From an uncultured Collinsella sp. (lineage in GTDB: Bacteria > Actinomycetota > Coriobacteriia > Coriobacteriales > Coriobacteriaceae), in contig URNJ01000038.1 of the NCBI GenBank assembly GCA_900549215.1, forward strand, positions 1 to 13,199: a DNA stretch of 13,199 bases, read 5' to 3'. How positions within the stretch are numbered: the first letter of the stretch is position 1; every line of letters starts with the position of its first letter. The notes beneath the pieces were generated by a model that ran no database searches, was not told the origin of the DNA, and saw only the letters and a list, made by a program, of their open reading frames with translations. Below, piece after piece: positions 7,523-13,199 of the stretch. The position numbers and the translations under genes are program-made.

Positions 7523-8959
7523 TTAAAGCTCTAATTCATTCAAACGAAGGATCGCAACAATATAGATCTTGAGCGCCTGCTTGAGCTGTTCCTCGTTGGC
7601 GCACTCGTTGGGACCGTGCATCTGGCCGCCCCACGCGGGCAGCTCCAGGCCGGTCTCTTCGGGGCCAAACGAGACGGCGCGGGCAAAGTTGCGCGCGTAC
7701 GTGCCGCCGCCCATGGCAAAGGGTTCGGCATGCTTGCCGGTGAACTCGTTATAGGTATCGATAAGCGCCTTCACGGCCGGATCGTCGGCAGAGACCGAGA
7801 ACGGCACCTTCGCGCGACCCAGCTGGCACGTCACGCCAAAGCGGCCGACAAGCGGCTCGAGCTGGTCGCGGAGGGGATCAGCACTGGTGCTATCGGGGAA
7901 GCGCACGTCGATGACCTGCTCGATGTGGCCATCCACCACACGGATGACGCCGGGGTTGCAGGTGAGCGGGCCAAACGCCGGGCTCGTCGCGTCGATACCC
8001 AGGCCGCGGCCATAGGCGTCCGCATGTACAAAGGCCAGGAACTTGACAAACTCGTGCTCGGCAGGCGTCAGCAGACGCTCGTCGCGTGCACCAAACGCGT
8101 CCTCGGCCTCGCGCAGATACGCCACGATCAGGCCGACGGCGTTAATCGTTCCCTCGGGCATCGAGGCATGACCACCAATGCCGTGGGCAAAAATCTGCGC
8201 ATGTCCGTTATCGAGCGTCGTGATCTCCAGGCGGTCGGCGTTCTCGACCGGCGCCGGCAGCTCATCAGCGGCAATCGCGAGCTCACAGATGGACTGCGAC
8301 GGAATGGCGTTGCTCGCCTCGGCGCCGCTCCACGACACGATGCGCCCGCCGTCGATCTTGGAGCTAACAAACGTCGCTCCAAACTGGCCCTTCTCGGCAT
8401 TGCAGACCGGGAACTCGGCATCGGGCGTAAACAGAAAGTCGGGGTTCGCGTGGTTCTCCAGATAATGGTGAACGTCGGACATGCCCACTTCCTCATCGCA
8501 GCCCAGCAACGCGCGGAAAGCATAGCGCGGGGTAATGCCGTGCTTGAGCAGATAAGCGCCGGCGTAGAGCGACAGCACCGCCGGACCCTTGTCGTCAATC
8601 ACGCCGCGACCGAGCAGCCAGCCCTCGCGGCGCTCCATCGCAAACGGGTCGGTGTTCCAACCGGGGCCAGCGGGAACCACGTCCACGTGGCAGATAGTCG
8701 CGAGCTGCTTGTCGCCGCGACCCGGGATATCGGCGATTCCCACATAGCCCCCGTCGTCGCTCGTCTGATAGCCGAGCTTTTGCGCAATGCCGAGCGCGCA
8801 ATCGAGCGCGTCACGGACCGGGCGGCCAAACGGCGCACCGGGCTCCGCATCGGCAGCAACGGCCACGGACGGATAGCTCACCAGTTGTTCGATATCGGCA
8901 ACGACATCCTCCCAGACCTCGTCGACATACTCGGCAACGCTCTGCTCCACCTGATTCAT
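7523..8959 (-). CDS. M20-family dipeptidase, PepV-like
   Basis: This is a 478-residue cytoplasmic zinc dipeptidase of the PepV/Xaa-His dipeptidase group, which cleaves dipeptides with an unblocked N-terminus. The metal and catalytic residues of M20 are visible: H91 and D93 in CHVDVVPAGPGW, D122/D123 in GVIDDKGP, the Glu pair E156-E157 in GCDEEVGMSD, D180 in TPDAEFP and H448 in QMHGPNE. GGHASMPEG with H264 lies in the lid domain, and GGGTYAR (417-423) is a family motif. The length matches PepV (about 470). The start at 8959 has a near-perfect AAGGAGG 7 bases upstream; the longer frame to 9154 has none and overlaps the HAD gene. The HAD phosphatase gene lies 55 bases upstream on the same strand, so co-transcription is likely. 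Substrate range is inferred. Confidence 0.93.
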   Translation of the reverse strand: MNQVEQSVAEYVDEVWEDVVADIEQLVSYPSVAVAADAEPGAPFGRPVRDALDCALGIAQKLGYQTSDDGGYVGIADIPGRGDKQLATICHVDVVPAGPGWNTDPFAMERREGWLLGRGVIDDKGPAVLSLYAGAYLLKHGITPRYAFRALLGCDEEVGMSDVHHYLENHANPDFLFTPDAEFPVCNAEKGQFGATFVSSKIDGGRIVSWSGAEASNAIPSQSICELAIAADELPAPVENADRLEITTLDNGHAQIFAHGIGGHASMPEGTINAVGLIVAYLREAEDAFGARDERLLTPAEHEFVKFLAFVHADAYGRGLGIDATSPAFGPLTCNPGVIRVVDGHIEQVIDVRFPDSTSADPLRDQLEPLVGRFGVTCQLGRAKVPFSVSADDPAVKALIDTYNEFTGKHAEPFAMGGGTYARNFARAVSFGPEETGLELPAWGGQMHGPNECANEEQLKQALKIYIVAILRLNELEL

Positions 8960-9014
8960 GAACGACCTCCTTACCAATGAGCGACGGGTACGCCCGCCCC
9001 TCACATTATGTCTA

Positions 9015-9683
9015 TTAGATAGCGAAAAGTTTAGCAAGCTCGGCCACCGAGTGCACCACCGCATCGGCGCCCGCGGCCTCGTGCTCCCCCGGCGCTGCCG
9101 CGCCCGAATAGATGCCAATGCACGGCACGCCCATCGCGTGCGCGCCCTCCACATCGTTAAAGCGATCGCCGATCATCACGGCATCGTCGGCCGTCGCGCC
9201 GAGCGCTGCCAGGGCATCACGAACCGAATCGGCCTTGGTCTCGCGTCCCTGCGGCGGATTCATGCCAACCACCGCCTCAAACTGCGAAAGCCCCAGCTCG
9301 CCCACCATGTCAATGCACTTTGCCTCCATGCGTGACGTCGCCACGGCCAAGCGATGCCCCTGCGCGACAAGGCCATCGAGCAGCTCGGGGATTCCATCGA
9401 ACACGGGATACTCTTCCGGTCCCAGCTCATCAAAAAAGGCACGGTACTCGTCGGCCACCACAAGCGACTCCTCGCGCGTAAAGCCGTAAAAGTCGTGGAA
9501 GCTCTTCCACAGCGGAGGCCCGATCATGCGACGCAGGTCACCCATCTGCGCCTCCGAAAACCCGCGCGCGGCCAACGTCTTGCGCGTCGAGGTCATCACC
9601 GCTCGACCCGTATCTGCCACCGTGCCATCGAAATCAAACAGCACGACCGGCCGCTTGCATATCTCCAGCGCCTCCATTGGCAT
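9015..9683 (-). CDS. HAD-superfamily phosphatase, phosphoglycolate phosphatase-like
   Basis: This is a soluble Mg-dependent phosphatase of about 222 residues. Motif I is LFDFDGT (D17, D19), motif II AVATSR (T116/S117), motif III Lys K150 in ETKADS, and motif IV MIGDRFND (D173, D177). The segment between motif I and about residue 95 is an alpha-helical type-1 cap with IGPPLWKSF (54-62), common in Gph- and 5'-nucleotidase-like HAD proteins. The substrate is unknown; nucleotide or glycolate phosphates are only family-based guesses. The start is ambiguous: ATG 9683 (MPMEAL) has GGGGAAG close upstream, and ATG 9677 has GAGG at 7 bases. It lies upstream of the dipeptidase gene and is divergent from degV across 150 bases. 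Confidence 0.88.
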   Translation of the reverse strand: MPMEALEICKRPVVLFDFDGTVADTGRAVMTSTRKTLAARGFSEAQMGDLRRMIGPPLWKSFHDFYGFTREESLVVADEYRAFFDELGPEEYPVFDGIPELLDGLVAQGHRLAVATSRMEAKCIDMVGELGLSQFEAVVGMNPPQGRETKADSVRDALAALGATADDAVMIGDRFNDVEGAHAMGVPCIGIYSGAAAPGEHEAAGADAVVHSVAELAKLFAI

Positions 9684-9727
9684 CCCTCTTCCCCAGTTGA
9701 CGATTTCCACACCGACACTTCAAACTG

Positions 9728-9755
9728 TTGACTATTCAACAATTGAACCTATAAA
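9728..9755 (+). promoter_or_regulatory. Sigma-70-type promoter of the DegV gene
   Basis: TTGACT (9728-9733) and TATAAA (9750-9755) each match the consensus at 5 of 6 positions, with a 16-base spacer. The ATG at 9834 lies about 70 bases past the expected transcription start. TATACT at 9772-9777 is an alternative -10 without a good -35. Confidence 0.6.
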
Positions 9756-9771
9756 TGTGGAACGACTCCAC
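9735..9771. promoter_or_regulatory. Two small palindromes over the degV promoter
   Basis: TTCAA-CAA-TTGAA (9735-9747) lies in the promoter spacer, and GTGGA-ACGAC-TCCAC (9757-9771) lies just past the -10 at the expected start. Their placement suits an operator, but no regulator can be named and short palindromes arise by chance. Confidence 0.3.
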
Positions 9772-9833
9772 TATACTTGTCGCACTTTGCTCTCAGAAGG
9801 CGGCGCTGCCGCGCCCCAACGAAAGGTGCAATT

Positions 9834-10694
9834 ATGTCTTTTGCCATCATAACCGACTCCACGTCGGACATCTCCCCCGCCCGCGCCCAAGAGCTCGGCA
9901 TTTACGTGATTCCGCTACATGTGATTATCGAGGGCGAGGACCTGCTCGACCAGGTGCAGATTACCGCCGAGGAATACGTCGCCCGCATGGCTGGCTCCGA
10001 GGAGTTGCCGCACACCTCGCAGCCGAGCGCCGGCGAGTTCAAGGCACTCTTTGACCGCGTGCGCGCCGACGGCCACGATAGCGCCATCTTTATCTCGCTG
10101 TGCAGCGAGTGGTCCGCCTGCTATGCCAACGCCAGTTTGACGGCCGAAACGCACGAGCTGGACGTGCGCTGCATCGACTCGCGCACCGGCTCCGGCGCCG
10201 AGGGCCTGCTGGTGGAGTACGCGCTGGCCATGCGCGAAGACGGCCGCAACTTGGACGAGACCGAGGCGCAGATCCGCGCGACGCTGCCCGACGCACACCT
10301 GTTGCTGATTCCCCGCACGCTCGAGAACCTCGTTAAGAACGGCCGCGCGCCCAAGCTCGCCGGCCAGCTCACGCAGATGCTCAACATTCGCCTGGCCGTT
10401 TCGCCGGAGTGGCAGTCGGGCGAGATCAAGGCCATCAAGAAGGGTCGCGGCGCCAAGCGCATCGTCGCCAACACCATGGCAGATTGTCTCGCGTTTTTGG
10501 ACGAGCACCCGGGCTCAAGCGTGCGTGTGCTCACGACCGGCGCCGCCGAGGAGCAGGAGCTTGTCAACGAGGCACTCGCGGGCCAGGATTACGTAGACGC
10601 CGGCACCGGCCCCATCGGCTGCACCATCGCCACCCACGTAGGCGTCGACGCCATCGCCATCAGCTACTGCCCCCGCTACCAACCTGCCAATTAG
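9834..10694 (+). CDS. DegV-family fatty-acid-binding protein
   Basis: This is a 286-residue cytoplasmic protein of the DegV/FakB family. In Firmicutes such proteins hold a fatty acid for phosphorylation by FakA, feeding exogenous or recycled acyl chains into lipid synthesis. The N-domain begins FAIITDSTSDIS (3-14), typical of the family. TSQPS (61-65) is the conserved phosphate-contact stretch. GPIGCTIATHVGVDAIAI (259-276) matches the C-terminal G-x-H-x-G region. The length is usual. The start at 9834 has GAAAGG 8 bases upstream; the longer frame to 9777 has none. It is the only plus-strand gene, with its own promoter and two palindromes after its stop. No FakA-like kinase is in the window, so the partner is inferred. 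Confidence 0.9.
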   Translation: MSFAIITDSTSDISPARAQELGIYVIPLHVIIEGEDLLDQVQITAEEYVARMAGSEELPHTSQPSAGEFKALFDRVRADGHDSAIFISLCSEWSACYANASLTAETHELDVRCIDSRTGSGAEGLLVEYALAMREDGRNLDETEAQIRATLPDAHLLLIPRTLENLVKNGRAPKLAGQLTQMLNIRLAVSPEWQSGEIKAIKKGRGAKRIVANTMADCLAFLDEHPGSSVRVLTTGAAEEQELVNEALAGQDYVDAGTGPIGCTIATHVGVDAIAISYCPRYQPAN

Positions 10695-10709
10695 GGCTAC
10701 CCATACCAC

Positions 10710-10772
10710 TTGCGGTGGAATAGGGACTGTTTTTGGCTTATCAGCCGCAAATCAATCCCTATTCCACCGCAA
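10710..10772. repeat. Long palindromic repeat, copy 2, after degV
   Basis: Perfect 17-base arms (10710-10726 and 10756-10772) begin TTGCGGTGGAATAG. An inner GGCT-TATC-AGCC stem lies at 10735-10746. The outer arms match the copy at 7433-7501, including 20 identical bases at the right end, while the loops differ. It starts 16 bases past the degV stop and has no T-run on the plus strand. Confidence 0.75.
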
Positions 10773-10789
10773 CTTAGAAGCAGTTCATT

Positions 10790-10850
10790 TGGGACGGGGC
10801 TAAAAAGACTGGTATCAAACGTTTCAGACCAGTCTTTTAGCCCCGTCCCA
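10790..10850 (+). terminator. Large palindrome between convergent genes, degV terminator
   Basis: Arms at 10790-10813 and 10828-10850 pair over 23 bases with one bulged A; each contains GGGACGGGGC or its complement. The loop holds the palindrome AAACGTTT (10817-10824). On the plus strand TTTTACC follows, which suits termination of degV. The LOG gene, read the other way, stops only 12 bases away, so it may end both transcripts. The minus-strand side lacks a T-run. Confidence 0.65.
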
Positions 10851-10861
10851 TTTTACCTACC

Positions 10862-11620
10862 CTACATCAGCCCGCTCAGGGCGATGTCGACGGCTTCGTT
10901 GAGGTCGTCGGTGATGTGCACGAGCTCGGGATCGAGCGGGCTGATCATACCGGCGTCCATCACCGGGCCGTTGAGCCAGTCGAACAGGCCCTGCCAGTAC
11001 TCTGTGCCCACCAGCACGAGGGGCATGCGCTTGACCTTGTGCGTTTGCACCAGCGTGAGCACCTCGAACATCTCGTCGAGCGTGCCAAAGCCGCCGGGAA
11101 ACACGATGGCGCCCGAGCTGTATTTGACGAACATGGTCTTGCGCACAAAGAAGTAACGGAAGTCCATGCCGAGGTTCACGTATTTATTGAGCCCATGCTC
11201 GTGCGGAAGCTCGATACCCAGGCCGACTGACTTGCCGTTGACGCTCGCCGCTCCCTTGTTGGCCGCTTCCATGATGCCGGGGCCGCCACCGGTGATAACC
11301 GCCACGCCGCGCTGGGCAATCTTACGGCCGACCGTGCGCGCCGCCTTGTAGAGTGGATCGGTCTTGGGCGTACGGGCACTACCGAAGATGGTCACCGCAG
11401 GCCCTAACTCGGCAAGTGCGCCAAAGCCATCGACAAACTCGGCCTGGATGCGCAGTACGCGCCACGGATCGGCATGCAGCCAGTCGGTCGACTCCTCGGG
11501 CGCCAGCAGGTTGGCGTAGGTGTTGTCCTTAGGAATCATGGGGCCGCGCATGACCACGGGACCACGGCGGTACGTCTCGTCGTAGGCAAGCTCGCCCTCG
11601 ACATTCTCGTTCTTAATCAT
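10862..11620 (-). CDS. LOG-family protein (TIGR00730-type nucleotide phosphoribohydrolase)
   Basis: This is a 252-residue cytoplasmic Rossmann-fold enzyme of the lysine-decarboxylase-like/LOG family. Characterised members remove ribose 5-phosphate from cytokinin or other nucleoside monophosphates; despite old annotations they are not decarboxylases. The family signature is complete: GGGPGIMEA (111-119), R160-K161 in VRKTMFVK, and PGGFGTLDE (175-183). An N-terminal extension of about 70 residues before the fold (FGSARTPK, 79-86) marks the longer LOG type. The start at 11620 has AGGAG 6 bases upstream. An in-frame stretch back to 11692 would translate the terminator stem and has no ribosome binding site. 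The intrinsic terminator ends about 16 bases before the start codon, which suggests read-through or attenuation control. The biological substrate is unknown. Confidence 0.9.
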   Translation of the reverse strand: MIKNENVEGELAYDETYRRGPVVMRGPMIPKDNTYANLLAPEESTDWLHADPWRVLRIQAEFVDGFGALAELGPAVTIFGSARTPKTDPLYKAARTVGRKIAQRGVAVITGGGPGIMEAANKGAASVNGKSVGLGIELPHEHGLNKYVNLGMDFRYFFVRKTMFVKYSSGAIVFPGGFGTLDEMFEVLTLVQTHKVKRMPLVLVGTEYWQGLFDWLNGPVMDAGMISPLDPELVHITDDLNEAVDIALSGLM

Positions 11621-11636
11621 GGGTGCTCCTATCGAG

Positions 11637-11684
11637 AAAAAGAAAAACGGGCGGGGTCGACGCCATGCGCCAAACACCCGCCCG
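11637..11684 (-). terminator. Terminator of tgt in the leader of the LOG gene (possible attenuator)
   Basis: On the minus strand CGGGCGGG (11684-11677) pairs with CCCGCCCG (11655-11648), with an inner GGCGC-ATG-GCGTC stem. TTTTTCTTTTT follows. The T-run ends about 6 bases before the AGGAG of the LOG gene. It is a strong intrinsic terminator placed so that LOG transcripts from any upstream promoter must pass it. Confidence 0.8.
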
Positions 11685-11806
11685 AACATCAACTATTCGG
11701 TATGGTACCCATGATGTATCAAGTGCTTGCAAGCTATCGGTCAGCGGTCGCGCAGCCAGCGTCAGAGAATGTGACGAGCGGCTGGCGCTCAGCGTTTGCC
11801 GTTGCC

Positions 11807-11823
11807 CACGCTCCGCAAGCGTG
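11807..11823. other. Hairpin just past the tgt stop
   Basis: CACGCT (11807-11812) and AGCGTG (11818-11823) form a perfect 6-bp stem, 10 bases past the tgt stop codon and without a T-run. The rest of 11685-11833 holds a 10-base palindrome GCTTGCAAGC (11725-11734) and no convincing promoter or gene. Confidence 0.3.
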
Positions 11824-11833
11824 TCTGTCGCCC

Positions 11834-12973
11834 TTAGTAATCCACCGCCGCGGGGCTGTTCATCCAGTCGCTCACGAACGCACCGTAGCGGCCCTCGATA
11901 ATGGCCTGACGGACACGCTGCATAAGGTTGAGCAGGTAGTAGATGTTGTGCATCGACAGCAGAATGCCGCCGAGCATCTCCTTCTGCGTGACCATGTGAC
12001 GGATGAGCGCACGGCTGTAACCGCCCGTGCACACCGGGCAGGTGCAGGTGGGATCGATGGGGCCGTCGTCATGCGCAAAGCGGGCGTTGCGGAAGTTAAG
12101 GCGACCTTCACTGGAGAATGCCGTGCCCATGCGGCCGGTGCGCGTCGGCAGCACGCAGTCGAACATATCGATGCCCACGCCCACACCGCGCACGAGGGGG
12201 GTGGGGTTGCCGACGCCCATCAGGTAGCGCGGCTTGTGCTTGGGCATGTACTCGCTTACGAGCGGTGCCAGGGTCTCGAACATGGTCTCGTGGTCCTCGC
12301 CCACCGAGTAGCCGCCGATGCCGTAACCGGGGAAGTCGCCGCACTCCTCCAGATGGCGCAGCGAGCGCAGGCGCAGATCTAGGTGCATGCCGCCCTGGAC
12401 GATACCAAAGAGCGCCTGGTCGTCGCGGGTATGCGCCTTATAGCAGCGCTCGGCCCACATACTCGACAGCTCAACGGCGCGCTCAACGTAGGCGCGCGTG
12501 GCGGGATAGCCCGGGCACTGGTCCAGCTGCATGCAGATGTCGGAGCCGAGTTTCATGGCGATTTCCATGTTGTCCTCGGGCGTCCAGAACACGTGGCGGC
12601 CGTCGTAATCGTTGACGATAAAGCGCACGCCCTCATCGGTGAGCTTAACGGCGTCGTTATGGCTAAAGACCTGGAAGCCGCCCGAGTCGGTAAGAATGGG
12701 GCCATGCCAGTTCATGAACTTGTGCAGTCCGCCCAACTCGGCGATGGTGTCCTCGCCGGGGCGCATGGACAGGTGATAGGTATTGGCAAGCACGATCTGG
12801 GCGCCGAGCTGCTTGACGGTCTCGGTGGGAATACCCTTGACGTTTGCCTTGGTGCCCACGGGCATAAAGATCGGCGTCTCGATTTCGCCGTGCGGGGTAT
12901 GCAGCACGCCGGCGCGCGCGTGCGTGGTCGGGTCCTCGGCGATCAGGTCGAATTTAAAAAGGCTCTGGTCCAT
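11834..12973 (-). CDS. tgt: tRNA-guanine transglycosylase (queuine/preQ1 tRNA-ribosyltransferase)
   Basis: Tgt exchanges guanine 34 in the anticodons of tRNA-Asp, -Asn, -His and -Tyr for preQ1, the committed step of queuosine formation on tRNA. It has 379 residues, normal for the bacterial enzyme. D96 in LTDSGGFQ and the nucleophile D272 in GIDMFDCVLPTR are present. So is the zinc site C310, C312 and C315 (TCTCPVCTGG) with H342 (SMHN). GIVQGG (190-195) is another family motif. The start at 12973 has AAGGAG 9 bases upstream. It appears to be transcribed alone from a TATAAT promoter and closed by the terminator at 11637-11684. No queA or other queuosine gene is in the window. Confidence 0.97.
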   Translation of the reverse strand: MDQSLFKFDLIAEDPTTHARAGVLHTPHGEIETPIFMPVGTKANVKGIPTETVKQLGAQIVLANTYHLSMRPGEDTIAELGGLHKFMNWHGPILTDSGGFQVFSHNDAVKLTDEGVRFIVNDYDGRHVFWTPEDNMEIAMKLGSDICMQLDQCPGYPATRAYVERAVELSSMWAERCYKAHTRDDQALFGIVQGGMHLDLRLRSLRHLEECGDFPGYGIGGYSVGEDHETMFETLAPLVSEYMPKHKPRYLMGVGNPTPLVRGVGVGIDMFDCVLPTRTGRMGTAFSSEGRLNFRNARFAHDDGPIDPTCTCPVCTGGYSRALIRHMVTQKEMLGGILLSMHNIYYLLNLMQRVRQAIIEGRYGAFVSDWMNSPAAVDY

Positions 12974-13010
12974 AAACTAGAACTCCTTGGTTGCGGTTCA
13001 TACGCAAACC

Positions 13011-13016
13011 ATTATA
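13011..13016 (-). promoter_or_regulatory. -10 element of the tgt promoter
   Basis: A perfect TATAAT on the minus strand lies 38 bases before the tgt start codon, giving a leader of about 30 bases. No clear -35 is found at 16-18 bases; sequence there (GGTGCT) matches poorly. Confidence 0.55.
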
Positions 13017-13059
13017 CGGGCAACCCGCAAAGAGCACCGACTCGACAGAAACTGATGCA

Positions 13060-13182
13060 TTAAACGACTAGTCGTCGGGGACAATCTTCAGCGCCATCTT
13101 GCAAAGAAGTGTCCCAATCTGCCGGCACTTAGGGACCGTCCCCAGGTGCCGGCAAGAGCGTCCCTTTCGACTAGTCATTTAA
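13060..13182. repeat. Nested palindromic element at the right edge
   Basis: The outer arms TTAAACGACTAGTC (13060-13073) and GACTAGTCATTTAA (13169-13182) match at 13 of 14. GGGAC (13078-13082) then pairs with GTCCC (13160-13164). Further in, TGCCGGCAC (13120-13128) pairs perfectly with GTGCCGGCA (13146-13154), around GGGAC-C-GTCCC (13132-13142). The left arm also contains the 12-base palindrome ACGACTAGTCGT (13064-13075). It has no coding frame. It looks like a small non-autonomous repeat or a folded intergenic element, ending just inside the window. Confidence 0.6.
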
Positions 13183-13199
13183 GAACGTCCATTACAGTC

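Noticed and set aside
11621..11692. In-frame N-terminal extension of the LOG protein
   Set aside because: It would translate the terminator stem and T-run into RRPRPFFFFS, and it has no ribosome binding site, while the start at 11620 has AGGAG at good spacing.
11474..12382. 302-codon plus-strand frame opposite LOG and tgt
   Set aside because: It crosses the tgt terminator and the ends of two genes on the other strand and shows no recognisable domain.

Overview
The window is GC-rich and densely packed with genes, nearly all on the minus strand. The proteins look actinobacterial: a twin-arginine lipoprotein form of PstS, an actinobacterial-style Uup-like ABC-F protein and a short DtxR-type regulator. 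A gut Coriobacteriia member such as Collinsella is my best guess. It rests on protein style and on the large intergenic palindromes, not on a database search. There is no rRNA, tRNA, CRISPR array, transposase or phage gene.

Layout from left to right: a short DtxR/MntR-family metal regulator (214-603) with repeated half-sites upstream; a Cof-type HAD phosphatase (793-1563) placed directly after an ABC-F ATPase gene (1570-3429); the high-affinity phosphate uptake operon pstS-pstC-pstA-pstB, read right to left (7229 to 3569) and closed by a strong terminator; an M20/PepV-like dipeptidase (7523-8959) preceded by a Gph-like HAD phosphatase (9015-9683); a DegV-family fatty-acid-binding protein (9834-10694), the only plus-strand gene; a LOG-family phosphoribohydrolase (10862-11620); and the queuosine enzyme Tgt (11834-12973). 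The window ends inside a nested palindromic element.

The only clear multi-gene pathway is phosphate import: PstS binds phosphate outside the cell, PstC and PstA form the channel and PstB hydrolyses ATP. No phoU, phoB or phoR is in the window. The other genes are housekeeping or salvage enzymes: peptide breakdown, phosphatases, tRNA modification, nucleotide metabolism and fatty acid activation.

No wholly new system is evident. The points worth following are in details. The pstA frame has no ordinary start codon for what looks like its conserved N-terminus and lies next to a six-G run. PstB has Trp in place of the first Walker A glycine. A textbook terminator sits directly before the ribosome binding site of the LOG gene. 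Two intergenic regions 3.3 kb apart carry copies of one palindromic repeat, and two others share pieces of a second. The DtxR-type regulator mixes Mn-type and Fe-type metal ligands and has three copies of an iron-box-like half-site in front of it.
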